From MPNO01 sp965205995 (lineage in GTDB: Bacteria; Pseudomonadota; Alphaproteobacteria; MPNO01): a stretch of DNA of 64,000 nt. The notes under the pieces are model-generated. The model saw only the letters and a program-made list of their open reading frames with translations. It had not been told where the DNA came from and made no database searches. Position numbers and translations under genes: made by a program. Shown piece after piece: positions 52,701 through 62,602 of the stretch; position 1 is the first letter of the stretch, and each line of letters begins with the position of its first letter. The stretch spans positions 372,001 to 436,000 of the forward strand of contig OZ242200.1 in assembly GCA_965205995.1 (NCBI GenBank). The letters run 5' to 3'.

Positions 52701-53008
52701 ACCAAGCGTCTCCATCGGGTGCCGGGCTTCCACATCGCCGATCTGCAGAAGCCCTGGCGCCGCATCCGCGCGCGTGCGGAGTTGGAGGACGTGCGAATCC
52801 ATGACCTCAGGCACTCATATGCTACGACGGTGCTGGCGATCGGCGAGAGCCTCTCGATGACCGGCAACCTGCTGGGCCGGTTCAGGCTACCGCCCGACAC
52901 GCTCACCTCGCCCGGGACTCAATCCAGACCGCAGCGGCCCGGCTTACCGGAAGCATCGGAGGGAACCTGTTGTCCGTGAACAGTGCCCACGAAATCAGTA
53001 CGCGATGA
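52701..53008 (+). pseudogene. Tyrosine recombinase (phage integrase) remnant
   Basis: About 100 C-terminal residues of an integrase survive. FHIADLQKPWRRIRARAEL and IHDLRHSYATTVLAIGESL (RxxH box) are in one frame. After NLLG about 8 bp are missing (the GHTQ part with the second His), and the rest continues in another frame as VQATARHAHLARDSIQTAAA to TGA 53006. The catalytic Tyr of RYAHLA is His here (CAC). The enzyme is therefore doubly inactive. It marks the right end of the inserted defence island. Confidence 0.85.
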
Positions 53009-53145
53009 GTTCCAACGATCTATTCCGAGACAGTAATCACCTTATAGTTTGCCCGGCGACGCCGAACTCCGCATCCGCGAGGGCGCAGGGGTCCCGTGTC
53101 CGGTCGTCGGCGGTCCTGTAGGGTTTGCCGCAGCGGACGCAGGCG

Positions 53146-53206
53146 GAGCGGAGATATCTTCCCGCCTCGATTCCGCGGCACCTGCGCGGGAAGATTTCTC
53201 CGCTTC
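53146..53206. repeat. Imperfect inverted repeat (dispersed-element type)
   Basis: GAGCGGAGATATCTTCCCGC at 53146-53165 pairs with GCGGGAAGATTTCTCCGCTTC at 53186-53206, nearly without mismatch, around a 20-bp GC-rich centre. Weaker symmetry continues outwards to about 53130 and 53225. The form is that of a small non-autonomous repeat. It fills the gap between the integrase remnant and the dioxygenase operon. Confidence 0.7.
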
Positions 53207-53306
53207 GCGCCTGACGGCGCTCCAGTCGAAATGACGGGGGCGTCAGGGTTTGCTACATAGACAGTCCGCAAGCGCCGGTTTGCGGAACCAACGGACGGGG
53301 GACGCG

Positions 53307-54635
53307 ATGGACGGGACCGCCTGGAGCAGTTTCCGCGATCTGGTCGACGACAGGGTCGACGAGGGGGTGTTCAGGGTCGACCGGTCGATCTACACCGACC
53401 AGGCCGTGTTCGAGGCCGAGATCGAGCGCATCTTCGAGGGCGGATGGGTGTTTCTCTGCCACGAGGGGCAGGTGGAGAACCCGGGCGATTACTTCGCCAC
53501 CGAAATCGGCCGCCAGCCGGTTTTCGTCATGCGCCAGAAGGACGGCTCGCTCGGCTGCTTCATCAATGCGTGTTCGCATCGCGGCGCGTTGCTGACCCCG
53601 TTCAAGCAGGGCAACGCGCGGGCGCTCACCTGCCGCTTCCACGGCTGGGCCTACGATCTCGGCGGGCGCTGCATCAGGATCAAGAACGAGGAAGGGGGGT
53701 TTTCCGACCCCGAGTTCTCGCGCGAGCGCTTCAATTTGCGCCGGATCGGCGCGCTCGCCTCCTACAAGGGGTTCGTCTTCGGCAGCCTGACGAGCGAGGT
53801 GCCGGCGCTCGAGGACCATCTCGGCGCGGCGGCGCGCTGGATCGACCTGCTCGCCGACCAGGCGCCGGACGGGCTGGAGGTGGTGCCCGGCTCGTCGACC
53901 TACATGATCCGCGGCAACTGGAAGCTGCAGGCCGAGAACAGCGTCGACGGCTACCACGTGACCACGGTCCACCGGGTGTTCGCCTCGACCATCGTGAACC
54001 GCGAGTCCCGGGATGCCACGTCGGGCATGCGCCAGACCGAATCGGGGCGCATCAAGGGCAACGTGCCGACCGGCGCCTACGATCTCGGCAACGGCCATAT
54101 GTCGATCTGGGCGCTGCACACCACCCCGCATGTCCGCCCGGTCTACGAATCCAAGGACTGGCTGGAAGAGAACCTCGCCCCCGTCGATGTCGACTGGATC
54201 CTCAACCGGGGGCGCAACCTCTATCTGTTCCCCAACGTGATGCTGATGGACAACCCGTCGACGCAGATCCGCCTGATGAAGCCGCTCGCGCCCGGCCTCG
54301 CCGAGATCACGGTCTACTGCATCGCGCCGAAGGGGGAGAGCGACACCGCGCGGGCCGCGCGGCTGAGGAAGTTCGAGGATTTCTACCTCACCGCCGGCAT
54401 GGCGACGTCGGACGACATCGCGGCGCTCGAATCCGTGCAGGACGGCTCGCTCGGACGCCTCAGCCAATGGAACGACATGACCCGCGGCCTCTCCGATCTC
54501 GTCACCGGTGCCGACCGGGATGCCCGCAATCTCGGCTTCGAGCCGGCGGCGTGCTGCCCCGACTGGGACCATGAGGGGCTGTTCCACGGCTTCTACCGCG
54601 CCTGGGCCGAGCGCATGGAGAACAAGGCGGGATGA
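53307..54635 (+). CDS. Aromatic-ring-hydroxylating dioxygenase, large subunit (benzoate/anthranilate type)
   Basis: 442 residues. The Rieske cluster site is complete: Cys89-x-His91 in CSHRG and Cys109-x2-His112 in CRFHGW. The mononuclear iron site is in ENSVDGYHVTTVHRVF (Asp and two His, about residues 211-226) with the C-terminal Asp further on. Length and HGWAYDLGGRC resemble BenA/AntA/XylX. The enzyme inserts both atoms of O2 into an aromatic acid. The stop overlaps the small-subunit gene (ATGA). Confidence 0.93.
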   Translation: MDGTAWSSFRDLVDDRVDEGVFRVDRSIYTDQAVFEAEIERIFEGGWVFLCHEGQVENPGDYFATEIGRQPVFVMRQKDGSLGCFINACSHRGALLTPFKQGNARALTCRFHGWAYDLGGRCIRIKNEEGGFSDPEFSRERFNLRRIGALASYKGFVFGSLTSEVPALEDHLGAAARWIDLLADQAPDGLEVVPGSSTYMIRGNWKLQAENSVDGYHVTTVHRVFASTIVNRESRDATSGMRQTESGRIKGNVPTGAYDLGNGHMSIWALHTTPHVRPVYESKDWLEENLAPVDVDWILNRGRNLYLFPNVMLMDNPSTQIRLMKPLAPGLAEITVYCIAPKGESDTARAARLRKFEDFYLTAGMATSDDIAALESVQDGSLGRLSQWNDMTRGLSDLVTGADRDARNLGFEPAACCPDWDHEGLFHGFYRAWAERMENKAG

Positions 54636-55138
54636 GCGCCGGGGGCATCGATGCCGGGCTGGAGCGCGAGGTCGCGGCGCTGATCGGCCGCGAGGCGATG
54701 CTGCTCGACCGGCGGCGCTGGGACGAATGGATCGACCTCTACACCGAGGACGCGGTGTACTGGGTGCCGGCCTGGGCCAATGAGGAGGAAACCACCACCG
54801 ATCCCGAGACCCAGCTCAATTTGATCTATCTCAGGAACCGGGGCGGGCTGGAGGACCGGGTGTTCAGGATCGAATCGCGCGATTCCTACGCCTCCGTGCC
54901 GCTCGACCGCACGGTGCATCTGATCGGCAACGTGCTGGTCGAGAGCGCCGCCGGAGACAGGATCGAGGCCACCGCCAACTGCCTCGTCCATGTCTACGGC
55001 AAGAAGGGGGCGGCGACGCGGGGCAGCCTCTACGACTTCGTGTTCCGGCGCACGGGCGACGGGCTGAAGATCGCGCGCAAGAAGATCACCTTCATCGACG
55101 ACCGGCTCGAAGGGCCGATCGACATCTATCATTTGTAG
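54632..55138 (+). CDS. Aromatic-ring-hydroxylating dioxygenase, small subunit
   Basis: 168 residues with the NTF2-like fold of BenB-type subunits: REAMLLDRRRWDEWIDLYTED (about residue 20) and VYWVPAWANEEETT, then HLIGNVLVES and a C-terminal KITFIDDRLEGPIDIYHL. It forms an alpha3beta3 oxygenase with the large subunit. Translationally coupled by an ATGA overlap. The substrate choice between benzoate, toluate, anthranilate or a related acid cannot be made from sequence. Confidence 0.93.
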   Translation: MSAGGIDAGLEREVAALIGREAMLLDRRRWDEWIDLYTEDAVYWVPAWANEEETTTDPETQLNLIYLRNRGGLEDRVFRIESRDSYASVPLDRTVHLIGNVLVESAAGDRIEATANCLVHVYGKKGAATRGSLYDFVFRRTGDGLKIARKKITFIDDRLEGPIDIYHL

Positions 55139-55157
55139 AAGCCGGTTGTAGAAGCCA

Positions 55158-56189
55158 GTGCTGAGCCTGCAGAAAATCGCTCCGGAAGTCGGCGGAATCG
55201 CGCTCCGCGAGACCGAGCCGCGCGCCCCCGGGCCGGGCGAGATTTCGATCCGCGTCGGCGCGGCGGGGATCTGCGGCACCGACATGCAGATCTACAACTG
55301 GGCGCCCCGGATGGCGCGGCGCATCTCGCTGCCGCGCGTCCTCGGCCACGAGGTCTCGGGCACCGTCGAGGCGACCGGGCAAGGGGTCGAGGGGCTCGCG
55401 GTCGGCGACCGGGTGAGCCTCGAAAGCCACATCTTCTGCGGAACCTGCCGGCCCTGCCGGCTCGGGCGCGCCCATCTCTGCGAGCGGACCCGCTATCCGG
55501 GGATCGACATCGACGGCGCGTTCGCCGAATCGCTGACCGTCCCGGCGTCGATCGCCTGGGTCAACCCGCCCGATCTGGCGCACGAGACGGCGGCGATGCT
55601 GGAGCCCTTCGGCATCGCCGTCCATGCCTGCCTCGCGGGGGAAGGGGTCTCCGGGCTGTCGGTGCTGGTCAATGGCTGCGGTCCGATCGGGCTGATGGCG
55701 GTCGCGGTGGCGCGCGCTCTCGGCGCAACCCGGGTGATCGCCTGCGACATCGCCCCGCTGCGCCTGCGCGCCGCCGAAACCATGGGCGCCGACCGCGCGG
55801 TGGATGCGGGGAGCGAGGATCTGGCCGGCATCGTCGGCGACATGACCGGCGGGGCGGGGGTGGATGTCGGGATCGAGTTTTCCGGCAGCGAGGCCGGGTT
55901 CAACGCGGTCTTCCAGGCGCTCGCCAAGGGCGGCGATTTCCGGCTGGTCGGCGCGCCGCCCTCGGCGATCCCCGTCGACTTCACCTACTGGCTGCTCAAA
56001 TGCCCGGCGATGCACAACATCCACGGGCGGCTGATCTGGCAGACCTGGCAGCGCGCCACCGAGCTGCTCGCCTCGGGCGCGGTCGATCTCGCACCCGTCC
56101 GCAGCCATGTGCTGCCGCTCTCCGAAGCGCCGCGCGGCTTCGCGCTGATCCGGGACGGCGAGGCCCTCAAGCCCGTCCTCGTCCCCTAG
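55158..56189 (+). CDS. Zinc-dependent medium-chain dehydrogenase within the dioxygenase operon
   Basis: 343 residues from GTG 55158. Catalytic zinc ligands are Cys in GICGTDMQ (about residue 39) and His-Glu in LGHEVSG (about 62-63); the structural zinc is held by four Cys in FCGTCRPCRLGRAHLC. VNGCGPIGLMAVAVARALG (about 169) binds NAD(P). It looks like threonine or sorbitol dehydrogenase. In known benzoate operons the diol dehydrogenase is a short-chain enzyme (BenD); this gene lies between the oxygenase and the reductase genes and may take that place. Confidence 0.9.
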   Translation: MLSLQKIAPEVGGIALRETEPRAPGPGEISIRVGAAGICGTDMQIYNWAPRMARRISLPRVLGHEVSGTVEATGQGVEGLAVGDRVSLESHIFCGTCRPCRLGRAHLCERTRYPGIDIDGAFAESLTVPASIAWVNPPDLAHETAAMLEPFGIAVHACLAGEGVSGLSVLVNGCGPIGLMAVAVARALGATRVIACDIAPLRLRAAETMGADRAVDAGSEDLAGIVGDMTGGAGVDVGIEFSGSEAGFNAVFQALAKGGDFRLVGAPPSAIPVDFTYWLLKCPAMHNIHGRLIWQTWQRATELLASGAVDLAPVRSHVLPLSEAPRGFALIRDGEALKPVLVP

Positions 56190-56198
56190 GAACCGGGC

Positions 56199-57224
56199 AT
56201 GGCGAGCCATACCGTCACCCTTGTCTTCGACGACGGCCGCATCGCGCGAATCCAGGCGGACGAGGACGACACGATCTATCTCGCGGCGCTCAAGCACCGG
56301 ATCCGCATCGAGACCGACTGCCTCGAAGGCGCCTGCGCGACCTGCAAGGGGCTCTGCACCTCGGGCGACTATCGCATGGACGAATACAGCGAGGATGCGC
56401 TGAGCGCCGAGGAGGCGGCGCGGCGCGAGGTGCTGACCTGCCAGATGCATGTGCTGTCGGATTGCGTGATCGAATACCCCTACCCCTCGACGTTTTCGCT
56501 CAAGGCGCCGCCGGCGACGCGGACCGGCCGGGTCGCCGGGATCGAGACCGTGGCCGACAGCGTCGTCCGGCTGGTCGTCGAGCCCGAGGACGGCGATCAC
56601 GGCCCGGTCGTCTTCATGCCCGGGCAGTATGTCCATCTCGGCATCCCGGGGACCGACGCGGTACGCTCCTATTCCTTCGCCAACCCGCCCGGCGAGACCG
56701 GCCGCTACGTCTTCTTCATCAAGGTGCTGGAGACCGGGGCGATGAGCGACTACGTCGCCGGACCCGCCAGGCCCGGCGACGCAATGCCGGTGACCGGCCC
56801 GTTCGGGCGGTTCTATCTGCGCCCGCCCAGCCGGCCGATCGTCATGGTCGCCGGCGGCACCGGGCTCGCTCCCATGCTGTCGATGTTCGATCACATGCTG
56901 GCGACCGGCGCGACGGGTCAGCCGATCCACCTGCTCTACGGCGCCAACACCCCGGCGGAGCTTTTCTCGCTCGACGCGCTCGGCGCCTATGCCGGGCGCG
57001 GCCTCGACCTCATTGTCGAACTCTGCGCGGTCGAGGGGGGCGCAAGGTGGTCGGGGGCGACCGGGCATGTGACGACGCTGCTGCGGCCGGAGCTGCTCAA
57101 TTCCGGCGATTGCGACGTCTATCTCTGCGGACCGCCGCCGATGATCGACGCCGGCACCGCCTGGCTCGCCGGGGCGGGGATCGACCCGGGCGCGATCCAC
57201 AGCGAAAAATTCTTGCCCAGTTGA
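56199..57224 (+). CDS. Dioxygenase reductase component (ferredoxin-FAD-NAD, BenC-like)
   Basis: 341 residues. The N-terminal plant-type ferredoxin has Cys41, Cys46, Cys49 (DCLEGACATC) and a fourth Cys in VLTCQMH. The FAD domain shows RSYSFANPPGE (about residue 156) and the NAD domain VMVAGGTGLAPMLSMFD (about 214) and DVYLCGPPPMID near the end. It passes electrons from NADH to the Rieske oxygenase. It ends the dioxygenase operon. Domain order is that of BenC/AntC/XylZ. Confidence 0.94.
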   Translation: MASHTVTLVFDDGRIARIQADEDDTIYLAALKHRIRIETDCLEGACATCKGLCTSGDYRMDEYSEDALSAEEAARREVLTCQMHVLSDCVIEYPYPSTFSLKAPPATRTGRVAGIETVADSVVRLVVEPEDGDHGPVVFMPGQYVHLGIPGTDAVRSYSFANPPGETGRYVFFIKVLETGAMSDYVAGPARPGDAMPVTGPFGRFYLRPPSRPIVMVAGGTGLAPMLSMFDHMLATGATGQPIHLLYGANTPAELFSLDALGAYAGRGLDLIVELCAVEGGARWSGATGHVTTLLRPELLNSGDCDVYLCGPPPMIDAGTAWLAGAGIDPGAIHSEKFLPS

Positions 57225-57236
57225 CCGGGCGGGCCG

Positions 57237-57284
57237 TTGACACGGCCACGCGCCGCCTTATGTTCCCAACCGTACCGGAGCGGT
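57237..57284 (+). promoter_or_regulatory. SUF operon promoter with overlapping palindrome
   Basis: TTGACA at 57237-57242, a 16-bp spacer and TATGTT at 57259-57264. Five bases later the palindrome ACCGTACCGGAGCGGT (57269-57284; ACCG-N2-CCGG-N2-CGGT) sits at or near the transcript start, a place where a repressor would block initiation. The Rrf2-type regulator encoded directly downstream is the likely binder. Confidence 0.55.
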
Positions 57285-57321
57285 CCTATTTGCGAGACCG
57301 CGGTGGTTCAATGGAAGCTCG

Positions 57322-57786
57322 ATGATCAAGCTCAGCCGGATGGCCGACTATGCCGTGGTGCTCATGACCCAGCTTGCGCGCGAGCCGGAGGCGCTCCGCA
57401 CCGCCGGGGAATTGTCGCAGTCCTGCGGCCTGCCGCAGCCCACGGTGAGCAAGATCCTGAAGCTGCTGGCGACGGCCGAGCTGCTGGTTTCCTATCGCGG
57501 CAACAAGGGCGGCTATCTGCTGGCGCGGGATGCGGGCGGCATCAGCATGGCCGATGTGATCGGCGCGGTCGACGGGCCGATCGCGCTGACCGATTGCGTC
57601 GGTCCCGACGGGCTGGTCTGCGAGATCGAGGCGCTGTGCCCGACCCGCACCAACTGGCAGAGCATCAACCGCGCGATGATCGAGGCGCTGTCCTCGGTCT
57701 CGCTGGCCGAGATGGCGGTGCCGCGGGTGGATTTCATCAATCAATTGCCGCGCCGCGCGGCGCCCGCCCGGGCGCTGGCGGAATAG
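57322..57786 (+). CDS. Rrf2-family iron-sulfur regulator of the SUF operon (IscR-like)
   Basis: 154 residues. A winged helix (KLSRMADYAVVLMTQLARE, then CGLPQPTVSKILKLLATAEL) is followed by the cluster-binding cysteines Cys92, Cys100 and Cys106 (spacing C-x7-C-x5-C). The protein senses Fe-S status and controls the assembly genes. It is the first gene of the operon, 18 bp before sufB, and presumably binds the palindrome in its own promoter. Confidence 0.93.
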   Translation: MIKLSRMADYAVVLMTQLAREPEALRTAGELSQSCGLPQPTVSKILKLLATAELLVSYRGNKGGYLLARDAGGISMADVIGAVDGPIALTDCVGPDGLVCEIEALCPTRTNWQSINRAMIEALSSVSLAEMAVPRVDFINQLPRRAAPARALAE

Positions 57787-57804
57787 GCGGGCGAGGGACG
57801 AACG

Positions 57805-59261
57805 ATGACCGAAACGAGCGCTTCGACAGCGGTAATCGCCGAGGTCACCGACGCGCCGTACAAATACGGCTTCGTCACCGAGATCGAATCGGAGTTCGCG
57901 CCCAAGGGGCTCGACGACGATATCGTCCGCTTCATCTCGGCCAAGAAGGACGAGCCCGCCTGGCTGCTCGAATGGCGTCTCGCGGCGTTCCGGCACTGGC
58001 AGACGATGGACGAGCCGGAATGGGCCTTCGTCCACTACCCGCCGATCGACTACCAGGACGCCTATTACTACGCCGCGCCGAAGAACCCCGACGACGCGCC
58101 GAAGAGCCTCGACGAGGTCGATCCCAAGCTGCTGGAGACCTACGAAAAGCTCGGCATCCCGCTGAATGAGCGCGCCATCCTTGCCGGCGTCGCGGTCGAT
58201 GCCGTGTTCGACAGCGTCTCGGTCGCCACCACCTTCAAGGCGAAGCTGGAGGAGGCCGGCGTCATCTTCTGCCCGATCTCGGAGGCGGTGCAGAACCACC
58301 CCGGCCTGGTGCGCAAATATCTCGGCAGCGTGGTTCCGGTGGCCGACAATTTCTTCGCCACCCTCAACTCCGCGGTGTTCAGCGACGGCACCTTCGTCTA
58401 CGTGCCCAAGGGCGTGCGCTGCCCGATGGAGCTCAGCACCTATTTCCGCATCAACGCCGCCAATACCGGCCAGTTCGAGCGCACCTTGATCGTCGCCGAC
58501 GAGGGCTCCTATGTCAGCTATCTCGAAGGCTGCACCGCGCCGATGCGCGACGAGAACCAGCTCCACGCGGCGGTGGTCGAGCTGGTCGCCTTCGACGACG
58601 CCGAGATCAAGTATTCGACCGTCCAGAACTGGTATCCCGGTGACGAGCAGGGCAAGGGCGGGATCTACAACTTCGTCACCAAGCGCGGCGTCTGCCGCGG
58701 CCACCGGGCCAAGATCTCCTGGACCCAGGTCGAGACCGGGTCGGCGATCACCTGGAAATACCCGAGCTGCGTGCTCGAGGGCGACGACAGCGTGGGCGCG
58801 TTCTATTCGGTCGCCATCACCAACAACTACCAGCAGGCCGATACCGGCACCAAGATGATCCATCTCGGGCGCAACTCGTCGAGCACCATCATCTCCAAGG
58901 GGATCTCGGCCGGGCATGGCGAGAACACCTATCGCGGGCTGGTCAAGGTCCTGGGCAGCGCCGAGGGCGCGCGCAACTTCACCCAGTGCGATTCGCTGCT
59001 GATCGGCGAGACCTGCGGCGCCCACACGGTGCCCTATATCGAGGTCGGCGACCCGTCGGCCAATGTCGAGCACGAGGCGACGACCTCCAAGATCAGCGAA
59101 GACCAGCTCTTCTACTGCCTGCAGCGCGGGCTCGACCCGGAAGAGGCGGTGTCGCTGATCGTCAACGGGTTCTGCAAGGAGGTGCTGCGGGAGCTGCCGA
59201 TGGAATTCGCCGTCGAGGCGCAGAAGCTGCTCGCCGTCAGCCTCGAAGGGAGCGTCGGCTG

Positions 59262-59262
<1 letters not shown>
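57805..59262 (+). CDS. sufB: Fe-S cluster assembly scaffold SufB
   Basis: 485 residues. Scaffold of the SufBCD complex. Typical parts are LGSVVPVADNFFATLNSAVF (about residue 174), VYVPKGVRCPMELSTYFRIN (about 198) and the beta-helix end with CDSLLIGETCGAHTVPYIEV (about 395) and Glu in NVEHEATTSKISEDQLFY, where the cluster-forming Cys lies. It works with the SufC ATPase. The stop shares one base with the sufC start. Confidence 0.96.
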
Positions 59263-60017
<755 letters not shown>

Positions 60018-60027
60018 GGGGCGCCGA

Positions 60028-61362
60028 ATGAGGACCGCCGACATCGACCGTTACGCCCGCGCCTTCGCCGCGGCGAGCGGCGAGCTTCCGGGGCACGGCA
60101 ATGCCGAAGTCGCGCGGCTGCGGCAAGCGGCGATGACGCGCTTCGCCGCCGCCGGCCTGCCCAACCGGCGCGACGAGGGGTGGCGCTATACCGATCTTCG
60201 CCGGCTCGACCGGCTCGACCTCGCGGGCCTGACCGGCCGCATCGACGGCGAAACCGCGGCCGCTTTGCCCGACGCGCTGGCCGCGCTCGACGCGCATCGC
60301 CTGGTGTTCGTCGACGGCCGTTACGAGGCCGGGCTGTCGGCGCAGGGGGCGCTGCCCGACGGAGCGCGAATGGACGTGCTTTCGAGCCATCTGAGCAACG
60401 GCTGCGACGACGCGGCCGCGCTGCTCGGGCCCGGGCTCGCCGAATGGAACGGGGCGGGGCAGGAGGGGCTCGCCGCGCTCAACACCGCGATGACCCGCGA
60501 CGGGGTGGTGCTCGACCTGCCGGACGGCGCGAAGCTCGATAACCCGATCCTCCTCGTCCATCTCCTGAGCGGCGAGGCGGGCGCCGTCCACCCGCGCAAT
60601 GTAGTCAGGCTCGGCGCCGGCGCGGAAGCCGAGCTGGCGGAGGTCTATATCGGTCGTCCGGGCGGCGCCGGCTGGACCAATGCGGTGCTCGAAGGCGCCA
60701 TCGGCGAGGGCGGCCGGCTGCGCCATGTCGCGCTGCTCCGCCACGGAGCGGACGCGGTCCATACCGGCCGGATGACGATGGATGTGGCGCGCGACGCGGG
60801 CTACGCGGCGCAGGCGATCAGCCTCGGCGGCAGGGTGGTCAGGAACGAGTTCGTGGTCAGGCTGTCGGGGCCGGGGTCCGAGTGCCGCCTGTCCGGCGGC
60901 GCGCTGGCCGACGCACGCCGCCATGTCGACCACACCACCGAGATCACCCATGCGGCGCCGCATACCGAGAGCGACCAGGTGTTCCGCAACGTCGCCGACG
61001 ACAACGCGCGAACCGTGTTCCAGGGCCGCGTCGTGGTCGAGCGCGACGCGCAGAAGACCAACGCCCGCCAGTCGAGCCGCAGCCTGCTGCTGTCCGCCGG
61101 CGCCGAGGCGCAGAACAAGCCCGAGCTTCGGATCTTCGCCGACGACGTCAAATGCAGCCACGGCGCGACCGTCGGCGACCTCGACAGGGACGCGCTGTTC
61201 TACATGCGGGCCCGCGGGATCGACGAGGCCGAGGCCCGCGCCCTGTTGACCCGCGCCTTCGTCGCCGATCTGTTGACGCTGCTGCCGGTCGCCGCCGCGC
61301 GGCCGGCGGTCGAGGAGGCGGTCGATGCCTGGCTCCGCCGCGCCGCGAAGAACGGTGGTTGA
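60028..61362 (+). CDS. sufD: Fe-S cluster assembly protein SufD
   Basis: 444 residues. N-terminal helices with GLPNRRDEGWRYTDLR (about residue 43), typical of SufD, then the beta-helix. The C-terminal end has AEAQNKPELRIFADDVKCSHGATVGDLD (split here at the conserved His), the SufD signature. SufD partners SufB and probably supplies a cluster ligand and iron. ATG 60028 lies 10 bp after sufC. Confidence 0.94.
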   Translation: MRTADIDRYARAFAAASGELPGHGNAEVARLRQAAMTRFAAAGLPNRRDEGWRYTDLRRLDRLDLAGLTGRIDGETAAALPDALAALDAHRLVFVDGRYEAGLSAQGALPDGARMDVLSSHLSNGCDDAAALLGPGLAEWNGAGQEGLAALNTAMTRDGVVLDLPDGAKLDNPILLVHLLSGEAGAVHPRNVVRLGAGAEAELAEVYIGRPGGAGWTNAVLEGAIGEGGRLRHVALLRHGADAVHTGRMTMDVARDAGYAAQAISLGGRVVRNEFVVRLSGPGSECRLSGGALADARRHVDHTTEITHAAPHTESDQVFRNVADDNARTVFQGRVVVERDAQKTNARQSSRSLLLSAGAEAQNKPELRIFADDVKCSHGATVGDLDRDALFYMRARGIDEAEARALLTRAFVADLLTLLPVAAARPAVEEAVDAWLRRAAKNGG

Positions 61363-61363
61363 G

Positions 61364-62602
61364 ATGACGCGACCCAACGGCGCCTATGACGTCGACGCGA
61401 TCCGCCGGGATTTCCCGATCCTCGGCGAAACCGTCTACGACAAGAAGCTGGTCTATCTCGACAACGGCGCCAGCGCCCAGAAACCGCGGGCGGTGATCGA
61501 CAGCCTGTCGCGGGTCTACGAGACCGAATACGCCAACGTCCATCGCGGCGTCCACTATATGAGCCAGAAGGCGACCGAGGCGATGGAGGGGGCGCGCGAG
61601 AAGGCGCGGGCCTTCATCAACGCCGAGCACGCGCATGAGGCGATCTTCGTGCGCGGCGCCACCGAGGGGATCAACCTGGTGGCTTCGAGCTGGGGGCGGG
61701 CCAATCTGGCGCCCGGCGACGAGATCGTGCTGTCGGTGATGGAGCACCACTCCAACATCGTCCCCTGGCAGATCGTCGCAGAGCAGACCGGCGCGGCGAT
61801 CCGGGTCGCGCCGATCTCGGACGAGGGCGTGCTCGACATGGACGCGCTCGAAGCCCTGATCGGCGAGCGGACGAAGATGGTGGCGATCACCCATGTGTCG
61901 AACGCGCTCGGCACCGTGGTGGCGGTGGACGAGGTGATCCGCCTCGCCCGCCGGCACGGCGCGCTGGTGCTGCTCGACGGCTGCCAGGCGGTGCCCCATA
62001 TGGCGGTCGACGTGCGCGCGCTGGATGTCGATTTCTACGTCTTCTCCGGCCACAAGCTCTACGGGCCGAGCGGAATCGGCATCCTCTACGGCAAGCAGGC
62101 GCTGCTCAACGCGATGCCGCCCTGGCAGAGCGGCGGGGAAATGATCGAATCGGTGAGTTTCGAGAAAACCACCTATGCCGCACTGCCGTTCAAGTTCGAG
62201 GCCGGCACGCCGCATATCGCCGGCGCGATCGGCCTCGGCGCCGCTATCGACTACGTCACCGGGATCGGGCTCGACCGCATCGGCGCCCATGAGAAGGACG
62301 TACTCGGCTACGCCACCGAACGGCTCGGCGCGCTCAACTCGGTCAGGCTGATCGGCACCGCGCCCGAGAAGGCGGCGATCGTCTCGTTCAACCTCGAAGG
62401 GGTGCACCCGCACGATGTCGGCACCATCCTCGACCGCGAGGGCGTGGCCGTCAGGACCGGGCATCACTGCGCCCAGCCGGTGATGGACCGGTTCGACGTC
62501 GCGGCCACGGTCCGCGCCTCGTTCGGGCTCTACAACACCAGGGGAGAAGTCGACGCGCTGGTGAACGCGCTCGGCCGGGTGCAGGAGATCTTCGGCCGAT
62601 GA
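61364..62602 (+). CDS. sufS: SufS-type cysteine desulfurase
   Basis: 412 residues. Group II desulfurase: VYLDNGASAQKP near residue 27, VMEHHSNIVPW (about 125), the PLP Lys231 in FSGHKLYGPSG, and the persulfide Cys369 in RTGHHCAQP. It takes sulfur from cysteine and passes it to the SufU- or SufE-type acceptor. Its start follows the sufD stop with one base between; the sufU-type gene overlaps its end (ATGA), which suits a direct SufS-SufU pair. Confidence 0.96.
   Translation: MTRPNGAYDVDAIRRDFPILGETVYDKKLVYLDNGASAQKPRAVIDSLSRVYETEYANVHRGVHYMSQKATEAMEGAREKARAFINAEHAHEAIFVRGATEGINLVASSWGRANLAPGDEIVLSVMEHHSNIVPWQIVAEQTGAAIRVAPISDEGVLDMDALEALIGERTKMVAITHVSNALGTVVAVDEVIRLARRHGALVLLDGCQAVPHMAVDVRALDVDFYVFSGHKLYGPSGIGILYGKQALLNAMPPWQSGGEMIESVSFEKTTYAALPFKFEAGTPHIAGAIGLGAAIDYVTGIGLDRIGAHEKDVLGYATERLGALNSVRLIGTAPEKAAIVSFNLEGVHPHDVGTILDREGVAVRTGHHCAQPVMDRFDVAATVRASFGLYNTRGEVDALVNALGRVQEIFGR

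Noticed and set aside
48691..53306. tRNA gene as integration site of the island
   Set aside because: I looked for cloverleaf-like sequence and T-loop signatures at both edges and saw none.
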